Shown: one piece after another, positions 33,646 to 41,239 of the stretch
How positions within the stretch are numbered: the first letter of the stretch is position 1
Layout of the letters: each line of letters starts with the position of its first letter
Assembly (NCBI GenBank): GCA_009780575.1
Contig: WQZU01000010.1
Location: forward strand, 1 to 41,239
Direction of reading: 5' to 3'
Source of the DNA: Candidatus Methanomicula labiotermitis
GTDB lineage: Archaea > Thermoplasmatota > Thermoplasmata > Methanomassiliicoccales > Methanomethylophilaceae
DNA: 41,239 nucleotides
The notes under the pieces: generated by a model
Told to the model about the DNA's origin: nothing
Databases searched by the model: none
What the model saw: only the letters and a program-made list of their open reading frames with translations
Made by a program: the position numbers and the translations under genes

Positions 33646-34653
33646 TCAGATCCCCATGGCTTTGTCTGTCTTCTCCATGGATACCAGCGGATCCTCTTCC
33701 ATCCTGCACATTGACCTTATACAGTCGACTATCTCCGGTATGACATCGCTTTCCTGATGCACCGCCTGATAGAAATACAAAGTGTCGCCGACCACCTTCG
33801 TGCCGTCTTCCCAGACGACTATCTCATACATGTCGCCCCTCGGTCTGCCCAGGTCGCGCGCAAGTTCCATTATCTGCGCCGATGACTTTATGCCGCTTTT
33901 ACCGCTCACCAGTTTCACGCGCGGCGTCTTTTTCCATAATGCGACGATATCCTCCGTTGTCGCTTCGGTGCCCAGCTTTACGGTAACGGTGTGAAGATGC
34001 ATAAGCGTTGTCGGAACCTTCACCGCCATCGTCTGGATATTGATCCAGGGCATTATGCTCTGCACGTCCGGCCCGTGGTGCGTCGGGATCTTTAGAACGG
34101 GTTCAACAGCGTTGATCGGCCCGTTCTTGCTGTCACTCGGGTCGGCGCTTCTGCGTATGAGCGTCGCGAATGCGCTCTGGATCTTGAAGTACTTGTCAAC
34201 GGGGTAAAGCGTTCTTATCAGGCCGGTGGTATTGCACGAGACAACACGGGAGAACTGTGCGCCCCACGACTCTTTGTAATTCGCGGATGCATTGAACGAA
34301 ATGCCGGTAAGGCTGTGATCCTCTCCTCCCTGGAATATTCCTTTGATGCCGGCGTCCGCATACTCCTTCTTGTAAGCCTCGGCAACGCTCCCGGGTGTGC
34401 AGTCAACGACGATGTCCGCTTTTTTGTACATGTCTTTGATGGTGCCAGCGATCTTTATCCCCGCTTTCTTGAAACTGTCCGCCGATTCGTCAGGAACATA
34501 CAGCGGAAGCCCGAGATCGTTGGCCGCAACGGCCTCGTATGTCGGTTTGGTCTTCGTAACACCAACGACCTCCATGTCGTCCTGCATGTTTATCGCCGTC
34601 GCTGTTCTCTTCCCTATCGTCCCGTATCCGTTTATGCCGACCCTGACCTTCAT
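33646..34653 (-). CDS. gap: Glyceraldehyde-3-phosphate dehydrogenase, archaeal type II
   Basis: NAD(P)-dependent phosphorylating GAPDH of 335 residues. The Rossmann loop is GINGYGTIGKR (6-16). The catalytic cysteine is Cys140 in VVSCNTTGL, the archaeal arrangement that differs from the bacterial SCTTN. A second typical block is PTHHGPDVQSI, and the C-terminal part has LYFYQAVHQESDVIPE. With pgk it forms a two-gene glycolytic/gluconeogenic operon. A weak T/A-rich box about 25-30 bases upstream hints at a leaderless transcript. Confidence 0.96.
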   Translation of the reverse strand: MKVRVGINGYGTIGKRTATAINMQDDMEVVGVTKTKPTYEAVAANDLGLPLYVPDESADSFKKAGIKIAGTIKDMYKKADIVVDCTPGSVAEAYKKEYADAGIKGIFQGGEDHSLTGISFNASANYKESWGAQFSRVVSCNTTGLIRTLYPVDKYFKIQSAFATLIRRSADPSDSKNGPINAVEPVLKIPTHHGPDVQSIMPWINIQTMAVKVPTTLMHLHTVTVKLGTEATTEDIVALWKKTPRVKLVSGKSGIKSSAQIMELARDLGRPRGDMYEIVVWEDGTKVVGDTLYFYQAVHQESDVIPEIVDCIRSMCRMEEDPLVSMEKTDKAMGI

Positions 34654-34716
34654 ATGATCGCTATATGCTCAAGGATAAGATAAGGTTTACTTTCACGGCC
34701 GATCATTGCAACGGTC

Positions 34717-35709
34717 TTACTGCAAGGTTTTCCAGCGTTCTCCGAGGTATTCTCTGATCTTCCTCACTTCTCTGAGTCCGTTGCTCTGCTCGCCCTTGTC
34801 ATCGTTGTATTCCAGGAATATCTCACTCCCTTCGAATATTGACAGCATCCCGGCGACAACCTCCGCCGTTGCGCGGAGATGGTATCCTCCTTCAAGGATG
34901 AACGCTATCTTCCCGTCTTTGCTCTCGCGGATGAGACGGTCGCAGAGTCCGATGTATCCCTCGGTGTTCAGGAGCATATGGGCGGCAGGGTCGCAGTAGT
35001 GGGCGTCCACCCCCAAAGAGACAACGATAAGTTCCGGTTTGAATTCTCTGAGTATCGGAATGACGATGTCTTCCATGGCCCTCTCGTAAGTACGGTTCCC
35101 GGAGCCCGCCGGTATCGGTATGTTCACGGTGTATCCTTCGCCTGCGCCGCTTCCGATGCTCTCCCTCGGGCCGGTCAGAGGAAATATTCCGGTCTCATGG
35201 ATATCTATGACAAGGACATCATCACGATCGTAGAAGATCTCTTCCGTGCCGTTGCAGTGGTGTACGTCAATATCCACTATCGCTGTTCTTACACCTGCGG
35301 CCTCGACCGCTATTGCCACATTGTTCAGATAGCAGAACCCGCACATCCTGTCGCGTTCGGCATGATGCCCGGGAGGACGCGTCAAAGCTAAGGCCGGAGT
35401 TCCGTTCATTGCCGTTCTCACGGCGGTGACGGCAACGGATGCGGACACCATAGCATATTCGTACGTTTCGTCCCTCAGCATGGTATCGGGATCGATCGGA
35501 ATATTCCCGCCGCTCTTCAGACGGTTCAGAAGTTTTTCCGTATGAACTTTGAGAACATCGTCATCGGTTATCATGACCGGTGCTATGATATCCTTCCAAA
35601 GACCTTCTTTTTCAAGTTTCTTTATCAAGGTCTTGATTCTGAACGGCGACTCCAAATGTTCCGGCCACTGAACGTGTTCCGTGACCGCATCATCATAAAC
35701 TATCTTCAT
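34717..35709 (-). CDS. Histone deacetylase / acetylpolyamine deacetylase family protein
   Basis: Zinc-dependent arginase-fold deacetylase of 330 residues. Key family residues are present: TRPPGHHAERDRMCGFCYLNN with the catalytic His pair, IVDIDVHHCNGTEEIF with zinc ligands Asp and His, GVDAHYCDP with the third ligand Asp, and LEGGYHL. Prokaryotic members act on acetylpolyamines, acetylated acetyl-CoA synthetase or protein lysines; sequence alone does not tell which. I choose ATG 35709 with AAGGG upstream; a TTG at 35724 is the longer alternative. It is divergent from ilvB and read toward gap but separated from it by 63 bases. Confidence 0.88.
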   Translation of the reverse strand: MKIVYDDAVTEHVQWPEHLESPFRIKTLIKKLEKEGLWKDIIAPVMITDDDVLKVHTEKLLNRLKSGGNIPIDPDTMLRDETYEYAMVSASVAVTAVRTAMNGTPALALTRPPGHHAERDRMCGFCYLNNVAIAVEAAGVRTAIVDIDVHHCNGTEEIFYDRDDVLVIDIHETGIFPLTGPRESIGSGAGEGYTVNIPIPAGSGNRTYERAMEDIVIPILREFKPELIVVSLGVDAHYCDPAAHMLLNTEGYIGLCDRLIRESKDGKIAFILEGGYHLRATAEVVAGMLSIFEGSEIFLEYNDDKGEQSNGLREVRKIREYLGERWKTLQ

Positions 35710-35796
35710 GTAATGCCCTTCCAATCAACAATATATGGGGAATTATTATTAAATAACTACTAGCTTCCTGTGCCATAAAACCCGGAAGGTAAGGAA

Positions 35797-37464
35797 ATGA
35801 AAGGATCAAGAGCGCTCCTGAAGATGCTGGAGGACAAGGGAGTAGAGACTATGTTCGGCTACCCCGGAGGGCAGGTAATACCGATATTCGATGAGATCCT
35901 GAACTCATCGATAAAACACGTGCTCGTCCGTCACGAACAATGCGCGGCGCACATGGCCGACGGATATGCACGCGCATCGGGCAGACCGGGTGTATGTTTG
36001 GCGACGTCCGGACCGGGTGCGACAAATCTTGTGACCGGAGTCGCAACGGCTTTCGCCGATTCCGTTCCGATGATAGTGCTCACCGGCCAGGTATCAACGC
36101 GCGCCCTCGGCATGGGTGCATTCCAGGAAGTGGACGCGTTCAGCCTGATGATGCCGGTCACAAAACACAATTATCGGGTGCTTGACCTTCAAATGCTCCC
36201 GGAGGCGATCTCAAGAGGATGGAATATAGCCTTGAGCGGAAGGCAGGGACCGGTGCACATAGACCTTCCGGTCGATGCGATCAACTCCGAAATAGATGAA
36301 TCCCTTCTGAACAGGAAGTTCGATCCGGTGGAGGTTTGCGAAAATCTTTCGGAACTGCCGTATGCGGTAAATCTGATCGGAAAGGCGCAGCGCCCGCTGA
36401 TCATTGCGGGCGGCGGAGTCATATCATCCGGTTCATCGGACGAACTCATACAATTGGCGGAACTGATCCGGGCGCCGGCGATAATGCCGCTGATGGGACT
36501 CGGCGCCATACCCGCGGACCATCCGCTCTCGCTAGGTTCGATGGGGATGCACGGAAAAATGTGCACATTGAACGCAATGAAGGAATCCGACCTAGTGATC
36601 GCGGTCGGAACGAGATTCTCGGACAGGAGCCACAGCATGCACAACCGGCTGTCTCAAAACTGCAAGGTGGTGCAGATAGACATCGACAGAGCGGAATTCA
36701 ACAAGCATCCGCAGACGGCGATCAACATACTTGCGGACACCAAGAAAGCTATGCAGGCGATCATCTCACAGCTCAAACGTCCGGTCGCGAACAAAGACTG
36801 GAACAATCGTATAAAGGAACTGAAGGAACGCTGCGTATGCGACATCGAGATCGGCGGCAATACGATATCTCCGAGAAGAGTGATGGCCGAAATAAACAAG
36901 ATACTGGACGATGACACGATAATAACAACGGACGTCGGTCAGAACCAGATGTGGGCGATGCATCTTCTGAAGATCCGGCGCCCCAGACAGCTGATCTCAT
37001 CCGGAGGTTTCGGAACGATGGGATTCGGTTTCCCCTCGGCGATAGGCGCGAAGGCTGCCAAACCGGACAAGAAAGTAATGACGGTGACCGGCGACGGCGG
37101 TCTTCTGATGGTCATACAGGAACTGGCGACGGCGGTGGCCGAGGATATACCGGTCGTCATATGTCTTATGAACAACGGCTGGCTGGGTATGGTCAAACAG
37201 TGGCAGAAGCTGTTCTGGAACGAAAGGTACTCGGGAACGGCGCTTCAATCGTCCAACCCGGACTTCGTCAAACTGGCGGAATCGTTCGGTGCAAAAGGGA
37301 TACGCGTGGAAAGGCCGTCCGAGATAGCGGATGCGTTCAAAGAAGCGTTCGCATGCGGGAAGGTATGTTTGATCGACATAAAGGTCAATCCGGATGAAGA
37401 GGTCCTTCCGATGCTGCCTCCCAACCCGAGCCTTCCGATCATGAAAGGGAACTGTCCGTTCTGA
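35797..37464 (+). CDS. ilvB: Acetolactate synthase large subunit
   Basis: Thiamine diphosphate enzyme catalysing the first common step of valine, leucine and isoleucine synthesis. The 555 residues show the three-domain layout: the catalytic Glu47 in VRHEQCAAHMADGYARASGR, TSGPGATNLVTGVATA, FQEVDAFSLMMPVTKHN, the central FAD-type domain, and the ThDP-binding GDGGLLMVIQELATA near residue 430 followed by NNGWLGMVKQWQ. This profile is acetolactate synthase rather than pyruvate oxidase. A TATTAAATA box and GGAAGGTAAGG precede the ATG. No regulatory subunit gene follows directly; ilvC comes 588 bases later. Confidence 0.93.
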   Translation: MKGSRALLKMLEDKGVETMFGYPGGQVIPIFDEILNSSIKHVLVRHEQCAAHMADGYARASGRPGVCLATSGPGATNLVTGVATAFADSVPMIVLTGQVSTRALGMGAFQEVDAFSLMMPVTKHNYRVLDLQMLPEAISRGWNIALSGRQGPVHIDLPVDAINSEIDESLLNRKFDPVEVCENLSELPYAVNLIGKAQRPLIIAGGGVISSGSSDELIQLAELIRAPAIMPLMGLGAIPADHPLSLGSMGMHGKMCTLNAMKESDLVIAVGTRFSDRSHSMHNRLSQNCKVVQIDIDRAEFNKHPQTAINILADTKKAMQAIISQLKRPVANKDWNNRIKELKERCVCDIEIGGNTISPRRVMAEINKILDDDTIITTDVGQNQMWAMHLLKIRRPRQLISSGGFGTMGFGFPSAIGAKAAKPDKKVMTVTGDGGLLMVIQELATAVAEDIPVVICLMNNGWLGMVKQWQKLFWNERYSGTALQSSNPDFVKLAESFGAKGIRVERPSEIADAFKEAFACGKVCLIDIKVNPDEEVLPMLPPNPSLPIMKGNCPF

Positions 37465-38051
37465 TCCGCATTCGAAGCGTCATCCGTCCGGCGTATCGAT
37501 CGATATGTTAAATACGGTCATGCAACGGACGTGTGTAACAGAGATCTTTGAAAACAATAGACGGAAGATAGGATGAGAGAGAACAGCGGGCGCAGGAGAG
37601 TCGGGATCTTCAGATAAAGGTCTGAGGAATTCCGGACTTTCATACTGTCCCTTTCTCTGCCCGTGATCCTTATCATCCATCTTGAGTTCCGGTTGAAAGA
37701 GACCATTCAGTTCACACCGCTGATGTTAATCACATTTTGCGGGTATGGCCGCATTTGTCGGAATTTCCAATATCAATGAAAGCTTGAAGATGAGATCCAT
37801 GGATCCCGAAGGAGCAAGGACGGAAGAGATCATGGTCTTGGACGCCGTTGATAAAAACACCAAACATGCGGCGTTCGCGGAACCTGACCGCAGATCTTAC
37901 GATCACGGTTCCGATCGGTCAGACGAACAAGAACCTCTTTGAATGTGCGAATAATAACAATTACACACGTTCGAGGAGAACGCCGATCCATGGTTCAATG
38001 TATACTTTTTAATCCTATGACCACATGCGTGCGCTAAAAGGTGCTAGTATT
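37465..38051. other. 587-base gap between ilvB and ilvC without a convincing gene
   Basis: The small-subunit gene ilvN, often found here, is absent. A 65-codon frame at 37745-37942 (MAAFVGISNINESLKM start, acidic middle) and, in another frame, a stretch containing NLTADLTITVPIGQTNKNLF up to TAA near 38013 look like pieces of decayed coding sequence, but I recognise neither. Just before ilvC a T/A box TACTTTTTAAT (about 38003-38013) and AAGGTG (38038-38043) give ilvC its own promoter and ribosome binding site. Confidence 0.4.
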
Positions 38052-39038
38052 ATGGACATCTATCGAGATTCGGACGCTGACTTGAACGTTCTCAAGGGTA
38101 AGAAGATCGCAGTATTGGGATACGGCGCGCAGGGAAGGGCGCAGGCGCTTTGTCTCCACGACTCGGGATTGGACGTGACCGTGGGCGTTCGTAAGGACGG
38201 AGCGTCTTGGAACAAAGTTAAAGAGGACGGCCTCAAAGTGACCGAGATACCGGACGCAGTGAAGAATGCGGATGTTGTCATGATGCTGCTTCCGGACGAG
38301 GTCCAGCCGGACATCTACAAAGAAATGGTCGAGCCGAACATGAAGAAAGGCGCAGCATTGGAGTTCGCGCACGGTTTCTCGATAACATACGGACTCATAA
38401 CGCCTCCCGAGGAGATTGACGTGATCATGATGGCCCCGAAATCGCCGGGCGACATGGAAAGGCTCGCATACCTGGAAGGGTTCGGCGTTCCCGCTTTGAT
38501 ATGCGTTCATAAGGATTACACGGGAAATGCGAAGAAGATCGCTTTGGCACTTGCTAAAGGAATAGGCTCAACGAGAGCGGGCGTATTCGAAACGTCATTC
38601 GACTTCGAAACGAAATCCGATCTTTTCGGAGAACAGGCGGTCCTGTGCGGCGGCCTCACGGCAATGATAAAGGCAGGTTACGAAACACTCAGGGAAGGCG
38701 GATATCCTCCGGAGATAGCGTATTTCGAGGTTCTGCACGAAGTTAAACTCATAGCAGATCTGGTACAGGCCGGCGGACTCTCCAAGATGTGGCACGTGGT
38801 GTCAAACACGGCCGAGTACGGCGGTCTCACAAAACGCGACCGCGTGATCACCAAAGAATCCAAGGAAGGCATGAGATCGATCCTCAGGGACATCGAGTCC
38901 GGTAAATTCAAGGACGACTGGCGCGCCGAATGGAAGAACGGCCTCAAAGAATTGAAGAAGATGGAAGCCGACGAGGCGTCCCTTGAGATCGAGACGGTCG
39001 GATCAAAGATAAGGGCGCTGTTCGAAAGAAAGAAATGA
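38052..39038 (+). CDS. ilvC: Ketol-acid reductoisomerase (short class I)
   Basis: NAD(P)H-dependent isomerisation and reduction of acetolactate or acetohydroxybutyrate, second step of branched-chain amino acid synthesis. About 328 residues, normal for class I. The nucleotide loop is VLGYGAQGRAQAL (21-33); catalytic-domain blocks include MMAPKSPGDM, FGEQAVLCGGLTAMI, EVLHEVKLIADLV and SNTAEYGG. I use ATG 38052 because AAGGTG lies eight bases upstream; an in-frame ATG at 38025 is near the expected transcription start. The motif VRKDGASWNKVKEDG follows the fold's cofactor-selecting loop. The last base region overlaps the next gene by four bases. Confidence 0.95.
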   Translation: MDIYRDSDADLNVLKGKKIAVLGYGAQGRAQALCLHDSGLDVTVGVRKDGASWNKVKEDGLKVTEIPDAVKNADVVMMLLPDEVQPDIYKEMVEPNMKKGAALEFAHGFSITYGLITPPEEIDVIMMAPKSPGDMERLAYLEGFGVPALICVHKDYTGNAKKIALALAKGIGSTRAGVFETSFDFETKSDLFGEQAVLCGGLTAMIKAGYETLREGGYPPEIAYFEVLHEVKLIADLVQAGGLSKMWHVVSNTAEYGGLTKRDRVITKESKEGMRSILRDIESGKFKDDWRAEWKNGLKELKKMEADEASLEIETVGSKIRALFERKK

Positions 39039-39418
39039 GCGCTGCCATGAGCAAAATAAGGATAAGGACAAGAAGCGGCGTATGGACAGCATCGCTTGAC
39101 GATTCCGATATCTCCAATGAGATATGGCTGTCGCTGCCGTTCTCGGCGGACATCAACATGCTGGGTTCGCAGATCTATTTCGTGATGCCATTGGAAAGCA
39201 AAGTGAAAGGGGACACTGAAATATTCAATACCGGTGACATAGCCTATTGGCCGGAAGCGGATGCGCTGAGCATATTCTTCGGTCCGACGCCGCTGAGCAC
39301 CGATGAAAGACCGGTCGCCGCATTCCCGATGAAGAAGATCGGAAAGGTTGCGGGCGACTGCTCCGGAATGGACGTATCCGGTGACAGGACGCGCATAACG
39401 CTGGAACGTTATTTTTGA
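39035..39418 (+). CDS. Cyclophilin-like fold protein (COG2164/TM1367 family)
   Basis: 127-residue beta-rich protein. IYFVMPLESK and GDIAYWPEADALSIFFGPTPL match the conserved blocks of the small archaeal/bacterial cyclophilin-like family. It is not a proven prolyl isomerase and no function is established. The ATG overlaps the ilvC stop (ATGA), suggesting translational coupling; a second ATG at 39047 is possible. Its linkage to ilvC may be operon convenience rather than pathway membership. Confidence 0.8.
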   Translation: MSAAMSKIRIRTRSGVWTASLDDSDISNEIWLSLPFSADINMLGSQIYFVMPLESKVKGDTEIFNTGDIAYWPEADALSIFFGPTPLSTDERPVAAFPMKKIGKVAGDCSGMDVSGDRTRITLERYF

Positions 39419-39609
39419 TTTAAGTCATCAGCGGATCCGAGGGAATATCCATGGCAGATCCGTGAATTCTCAATCATCTGCCGATCTAACTAATCATGGC
39501 ATTGGCATTCCTAGAACCCGTATTATATACACCACAGCACTCGTCCAAAACATTTTTGTCAGCGCTCTCATATTTATTCTTTTGTTAGACATCAGTTATA
39601 CAAATAAAT

Positions 39610-39640
39610 AATAAAGTTTATTAAATACATCAAATATGTA
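39610..39640 (+). promoter_or_regulatory. Promoter with two small dyads ahead of the RHH gene
   Basis: AATAAA-G-TTTATT (39610-39622) overlaps the probable box A TTTATTAAAT, centred about 26 bases before the ATG at 39647 and so predicting a leaderless message. A second dyad, TACAT-N5-ATGTA (39626-39640), lies between box and start codon. Either could be bound by the ribbon-helix-helix protein encoded just downstream, as is usual for small autoregulated cassettes. Confidence 0.45.
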
Positions 39641-39646
39641 ACATTT

Positions 39647-39892
39647 ATGAAAGAAAAACAAGAGTCAGAACTCATCGGAGTGCGCGTTCCCCGAAACATT
39701 AAAGAAAGAATTGATAAAGAAACAGGCAATGATAAAGACTTCAGAACTCCCTCCGAGTTCGTATTACAGGCGATACGATTCTACCTTGACTATCTGACCA
39801 ATCAGCGTATTGAGTTCGTAAAAGCGGAGAGCATGACACTGGATAACAAACTCAATTTTATAATATCAGAATTGAGCAAAAGAGAGAGTTGA
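39647..39892 (+). CDS. Small ribbon-helix-helix (CopG/Arc-type) DNA-binding protein
   Basis: 81 residues. The beta strand ELIGVRVPRNIKERIDKE followed by TPSEFVLQAIRFYLDYL gives the strand-helix-helix pattern of CopG/Arc-like regulators, with the R-V-P strand start common in the family. The helical C-terminal 30 residues (LDNKLNFIISELSKRES) may be an oligomerisation or partner-binding tail. It heads a compact three-gene cassette and has dyads at its promoter, so autoregulation is likely. Base composition is visibly more AT-rich than the ilv genes, hinting at acquisition. RHH proteins at such positions are often antitoxins or plasmid-type repressors; that role is inference. Confidence 0.75.
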   Translation: MKEKQESELIGVRVPRNIKERIDKETGNDKDFRTPSEFVLQAIRFYLDYLTNQRIEFVKAESMTLDNKLNFIISELSKRES

Positions 39893-39939
39893 AAATATGC
39901 CGAAACCGAATTTATTTTTCAAGGACAGAGAAGATAACA

Positions 39940-40476
39940 ATGATTGACGATATAGATAATTTTCGTGACTCGGATGCGCAAGAAGATGAAGAGGCAGAAG
40001 AGCAGAACCAATTCAATGATGATGCGAGAAACGCGATATACGACATAAGAGAAGGCCTCGGAAGACAGTTAGAACTAGCATCAAACAAACAGAACTCAAT
40101 GGTAACAATCATCGGGATACTTCTTGCATTCGCATCCTTGATGTTCATAAGTACCTATCCGAACGAAGGAGTTCTTAACGGCCTATTAAGCGGAGCGTCT
40201 ATATCGGCAATTTTTTTCGGTGCATGTTGCGCCGCGGGCATAATAACAATACTCCTTTGGAGAGATCAGGGTCGATCCTCGGAAAGATACATAAGTCAGG
40301 CGATAGATTATTTCAATAAAGAGATGCTGTTCGAGGTTCAGACAGAATTGTTCTATGGACTGAAATATTCTTACAATACGACACGGGAAAAGAATATATT
40401 TCTGGGGAAAGTGATAAAGCTAATGGTGCTTATCATAACCATTGGGATAATTGTAACAATATTTGGGAGAGGATAG
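39940..40476 (+). CDS. Three-helix membrane protein of unknown function, candidate effector
   Basis: 178 residues from ATG 39940; a longer frame from TTG 39889 overlaps the RHH gene and is less likely. An acidic N-terminus (1-30) leads into an amphipathic helix ending LASNKQNS, then TM1 (54-72), a short loop, TM2 (87-107), a ~50-residue soluble helical part, and TM3 (158-176) ending at the C-terminus. This 2+1 layout with NKxNS before TM1 resembles membrane effectors of SLATT or PycTM type in anti-phage systems, by architecture only. It ends in TAG, one of two here; readthrough would add 16 basic residues. It overlaps nothing but is tightly packed with its neighbours. Confidence 0.7.
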   Translation: MIDDIDNFRDSDAQEDEEAEEQNQFNDDARNAIYDIREGLGRQLELASNKQNSMVTIIGILLAFASLMFISTYPNEGVLNGLLSGASISAIFFGACCAAGIITILLWRDQGRSSERYISQAIDYFNKEMLFEVQTELFYGLKYSYNTTREKNIFLGKVIKLMVLIITIGIIVTIFGRG

Positions 40477-40477
40477 A

Positions 40478-40612
40478 GTGGTAATAAGATTTCTCAGAAA
40501 AAACAGCGGGAAAGACAGCAGGCGTGAGGTCATCCCTCGGATTGAATTTCCGCCCAGAGATGAGAAAGGCAGATTCATTCCGAGATCTAAAGCCGCCGCA
40601 CGCAAGAAATGA
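40478..40612 (+). CDS. 44-residue basic protein, third gene of the RHH cassette
   Basis: A GTG at 40478, one base after the TAG of the membrane protein gene, opens a 44-codon frame with GGGAGAGGA upstream as Shine-Dalgarno. The peptide has about a third Lys/Arg, includes RIEFPPRDEKGRFIPRSK and ends AAARKK, with no hydrophobic segment. A run of T (40614-40619) follows the stop and could end transcription. It could be a nucleic-acid-binding or structural peptide. I do not recognise a family. The alternative use of the same DNA is a readthrough tail of the upstream gene in another frame. Confidence 0.5.
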   Translation: MVIRFLRKNSGKDSRREVIPRIEFPPRDEKGRFIPRSKAAARKK

Positions 40613-40627
40613 ATTTTTTGTCCGGCA

Positions 40628-41239
40628 TCAATTGCCCACAAGTTCCGCACCCGAGAAGCTCATTGTCGGAACGGTGACGCAGCCCAGGTTCTCAAGATCG
40701 TTGCCTATGAATTCTATGCTGCCGAGAAGATCGATCATATTTCCCGTCATAAGCGCATTGTTCACCGTTCCGGTTATCTTTCCTTTGCGTACGATGTATC
40801 CGCACCTTATCTCCAGTCCGAATCTTCCGGTAAGCGGATCGGCTTCCGGCCAGGCGAACTTTTCCACCAATATGCCGTTATCCGTCTGCGCTGTTATTCC
40901 ATCGACAGAATATCTTCCCGGAGAGACGATCATGTTCATCGGTTTCGTACTGACCGCGGAATTGTAAATGTTCTGCGCATCCGTTGAATTCCTGCGCATC
41001 CCGTTACCTGTGCTATCGCCGGTGAAACTGTCGCGCATGAATGATCTCAGGACCCCTTCGCGGATCAGTGTCTTTTTCTGAGACGGGGAGCCTTCGTCAT
41101 CGAATGAAGAGCAAAGACCGAAATTCTGCGGATGTAGGTAATCAGTGATCGTGATTATGGGCCGAAGGGAATTTAGGACCCATGAGGTGCAGAAGATCAC
41201 ATGGTTCCACGTTCCTCAGAACCTCGTCCGGAACGGGGA
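40628..41239 (-). pseudogene. TldD/PmbA family metalloprotease homologue, C-terminal half, frame broken near the window edge
   Basis: The frame from 40628 up to about 41215 encodes the C-terminal domain of the TldD/PmbA family: IITITDYLHP, SSFDDEGSPSQKKTLI, DSTGNGMRR, MNMIVSPGRYSVDG, NGILVEKFAWPEADPLTGRF, then IGNDLENLG and VPTMSFSG at the end. Family members have about 430-450 residues, so at least half is missing. In-frame TGA at 41216-41218 stops it, while a different frame upstream of about 41200 reads PVPDEVLRNVEPCD, which looks like its continuation. A frameshift between roughly 41195 and 41205 explains both. The rest lies beyond the window, so decay versus sequencing error cannot be decided. 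Confidence 0.6.

Noticed and set aside
39897-39947. 16-residue frame MPKPNLFFKDREDNND between the RHH and membrane protein genes
   Set aside because: Could be a coupling leader, but too short to support; overlap with the next ATG is probably chance.

Overview
The window is an almost fully coding piece of an archaeal chromosome. Archaeal hallmarks include aRF1, DTD2-type D-aminoacyl-tRNA deacylase, Rpo4, eL21, aIF1A, Rio1, a Pno1/Dim2-like KH protein, Pus10, PurP, type II GAPDH, family B DNA polymerase and TATA-type promoters with many leaderless starts. Gene content and order look most like Thermoplasmatota, and my best guess is Methanomassiliicoccales; that is inference, since no marker gene for the order lies here. 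Of 42 readable stop codons I count 35 TGA, 5 TAA and 2 TAG. That pattern would suit a lineage that decodes TAG as pyrrolysine but does not prove it.

Layout. (1) 1-11.9 kb: tail of an unknown gene, then translation genes (trpS, pheS, dtd2, prf1, argS) mixed with a wHTH-TPR regulator, UMP kinase, a GNAT acetyltransferase, a short lipoate ligase, a membrane-anchored surface protein and purP. (2) 11.97-19.6 kb, minus strand: tRNA-Glu and a lysine operon, lrp-dapA-lysC-lysA-dapF-dapL-gcvT, with a dyad operator candidate between TATA box and start site of the Lrp gene. (3) 19.6-28.1 kb, minus strand: ten tightly packed genes, aIF1A-rio1-KH-pus10-eL21-rpo4-DUF655-ksgA-ychF-polB, coupling ribosome biogenesis, initiation, transcription and replication. 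(4) 28.1-32.4 kb: an accessory block with two AAA ATPase/DUF4143 genes and an unrecognised gene. (5) 32.4-39.4 kb: gap-pgk, a deacetylase, ilvB, a 0.6-kb gap where ilvN might be expected, ilvC and a cyclophilin-like gene. (6) 39.4-40.6 kb: a compact AT-richer cassette of a ribbon-helix-helix protein, a three-helix membrane protein and a 44-residue basic protein. (7) The right edge holds the C-terminal half of a TldD/PmbA protein whose reading frame is broken.

The most unusual pattern concerns the DUF4143 ATPases. Both intact genes have their own short-repeat array just upstream: three TAGGTGTAT copies exactly 33 bp apart for the first, four CTTTAAG-type copies exactly 23 bp apart for the second. 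A 26-codon C-terminal remnant of a third family member, beside pheS, abuts three palindromic units, again 23 bp apart. The repeat sequence differs in each case but the architecture is shared, suggesting that each ATPase has a private operator or target array. The second candidate system is the RHH/membrane/basic-protein cassette.
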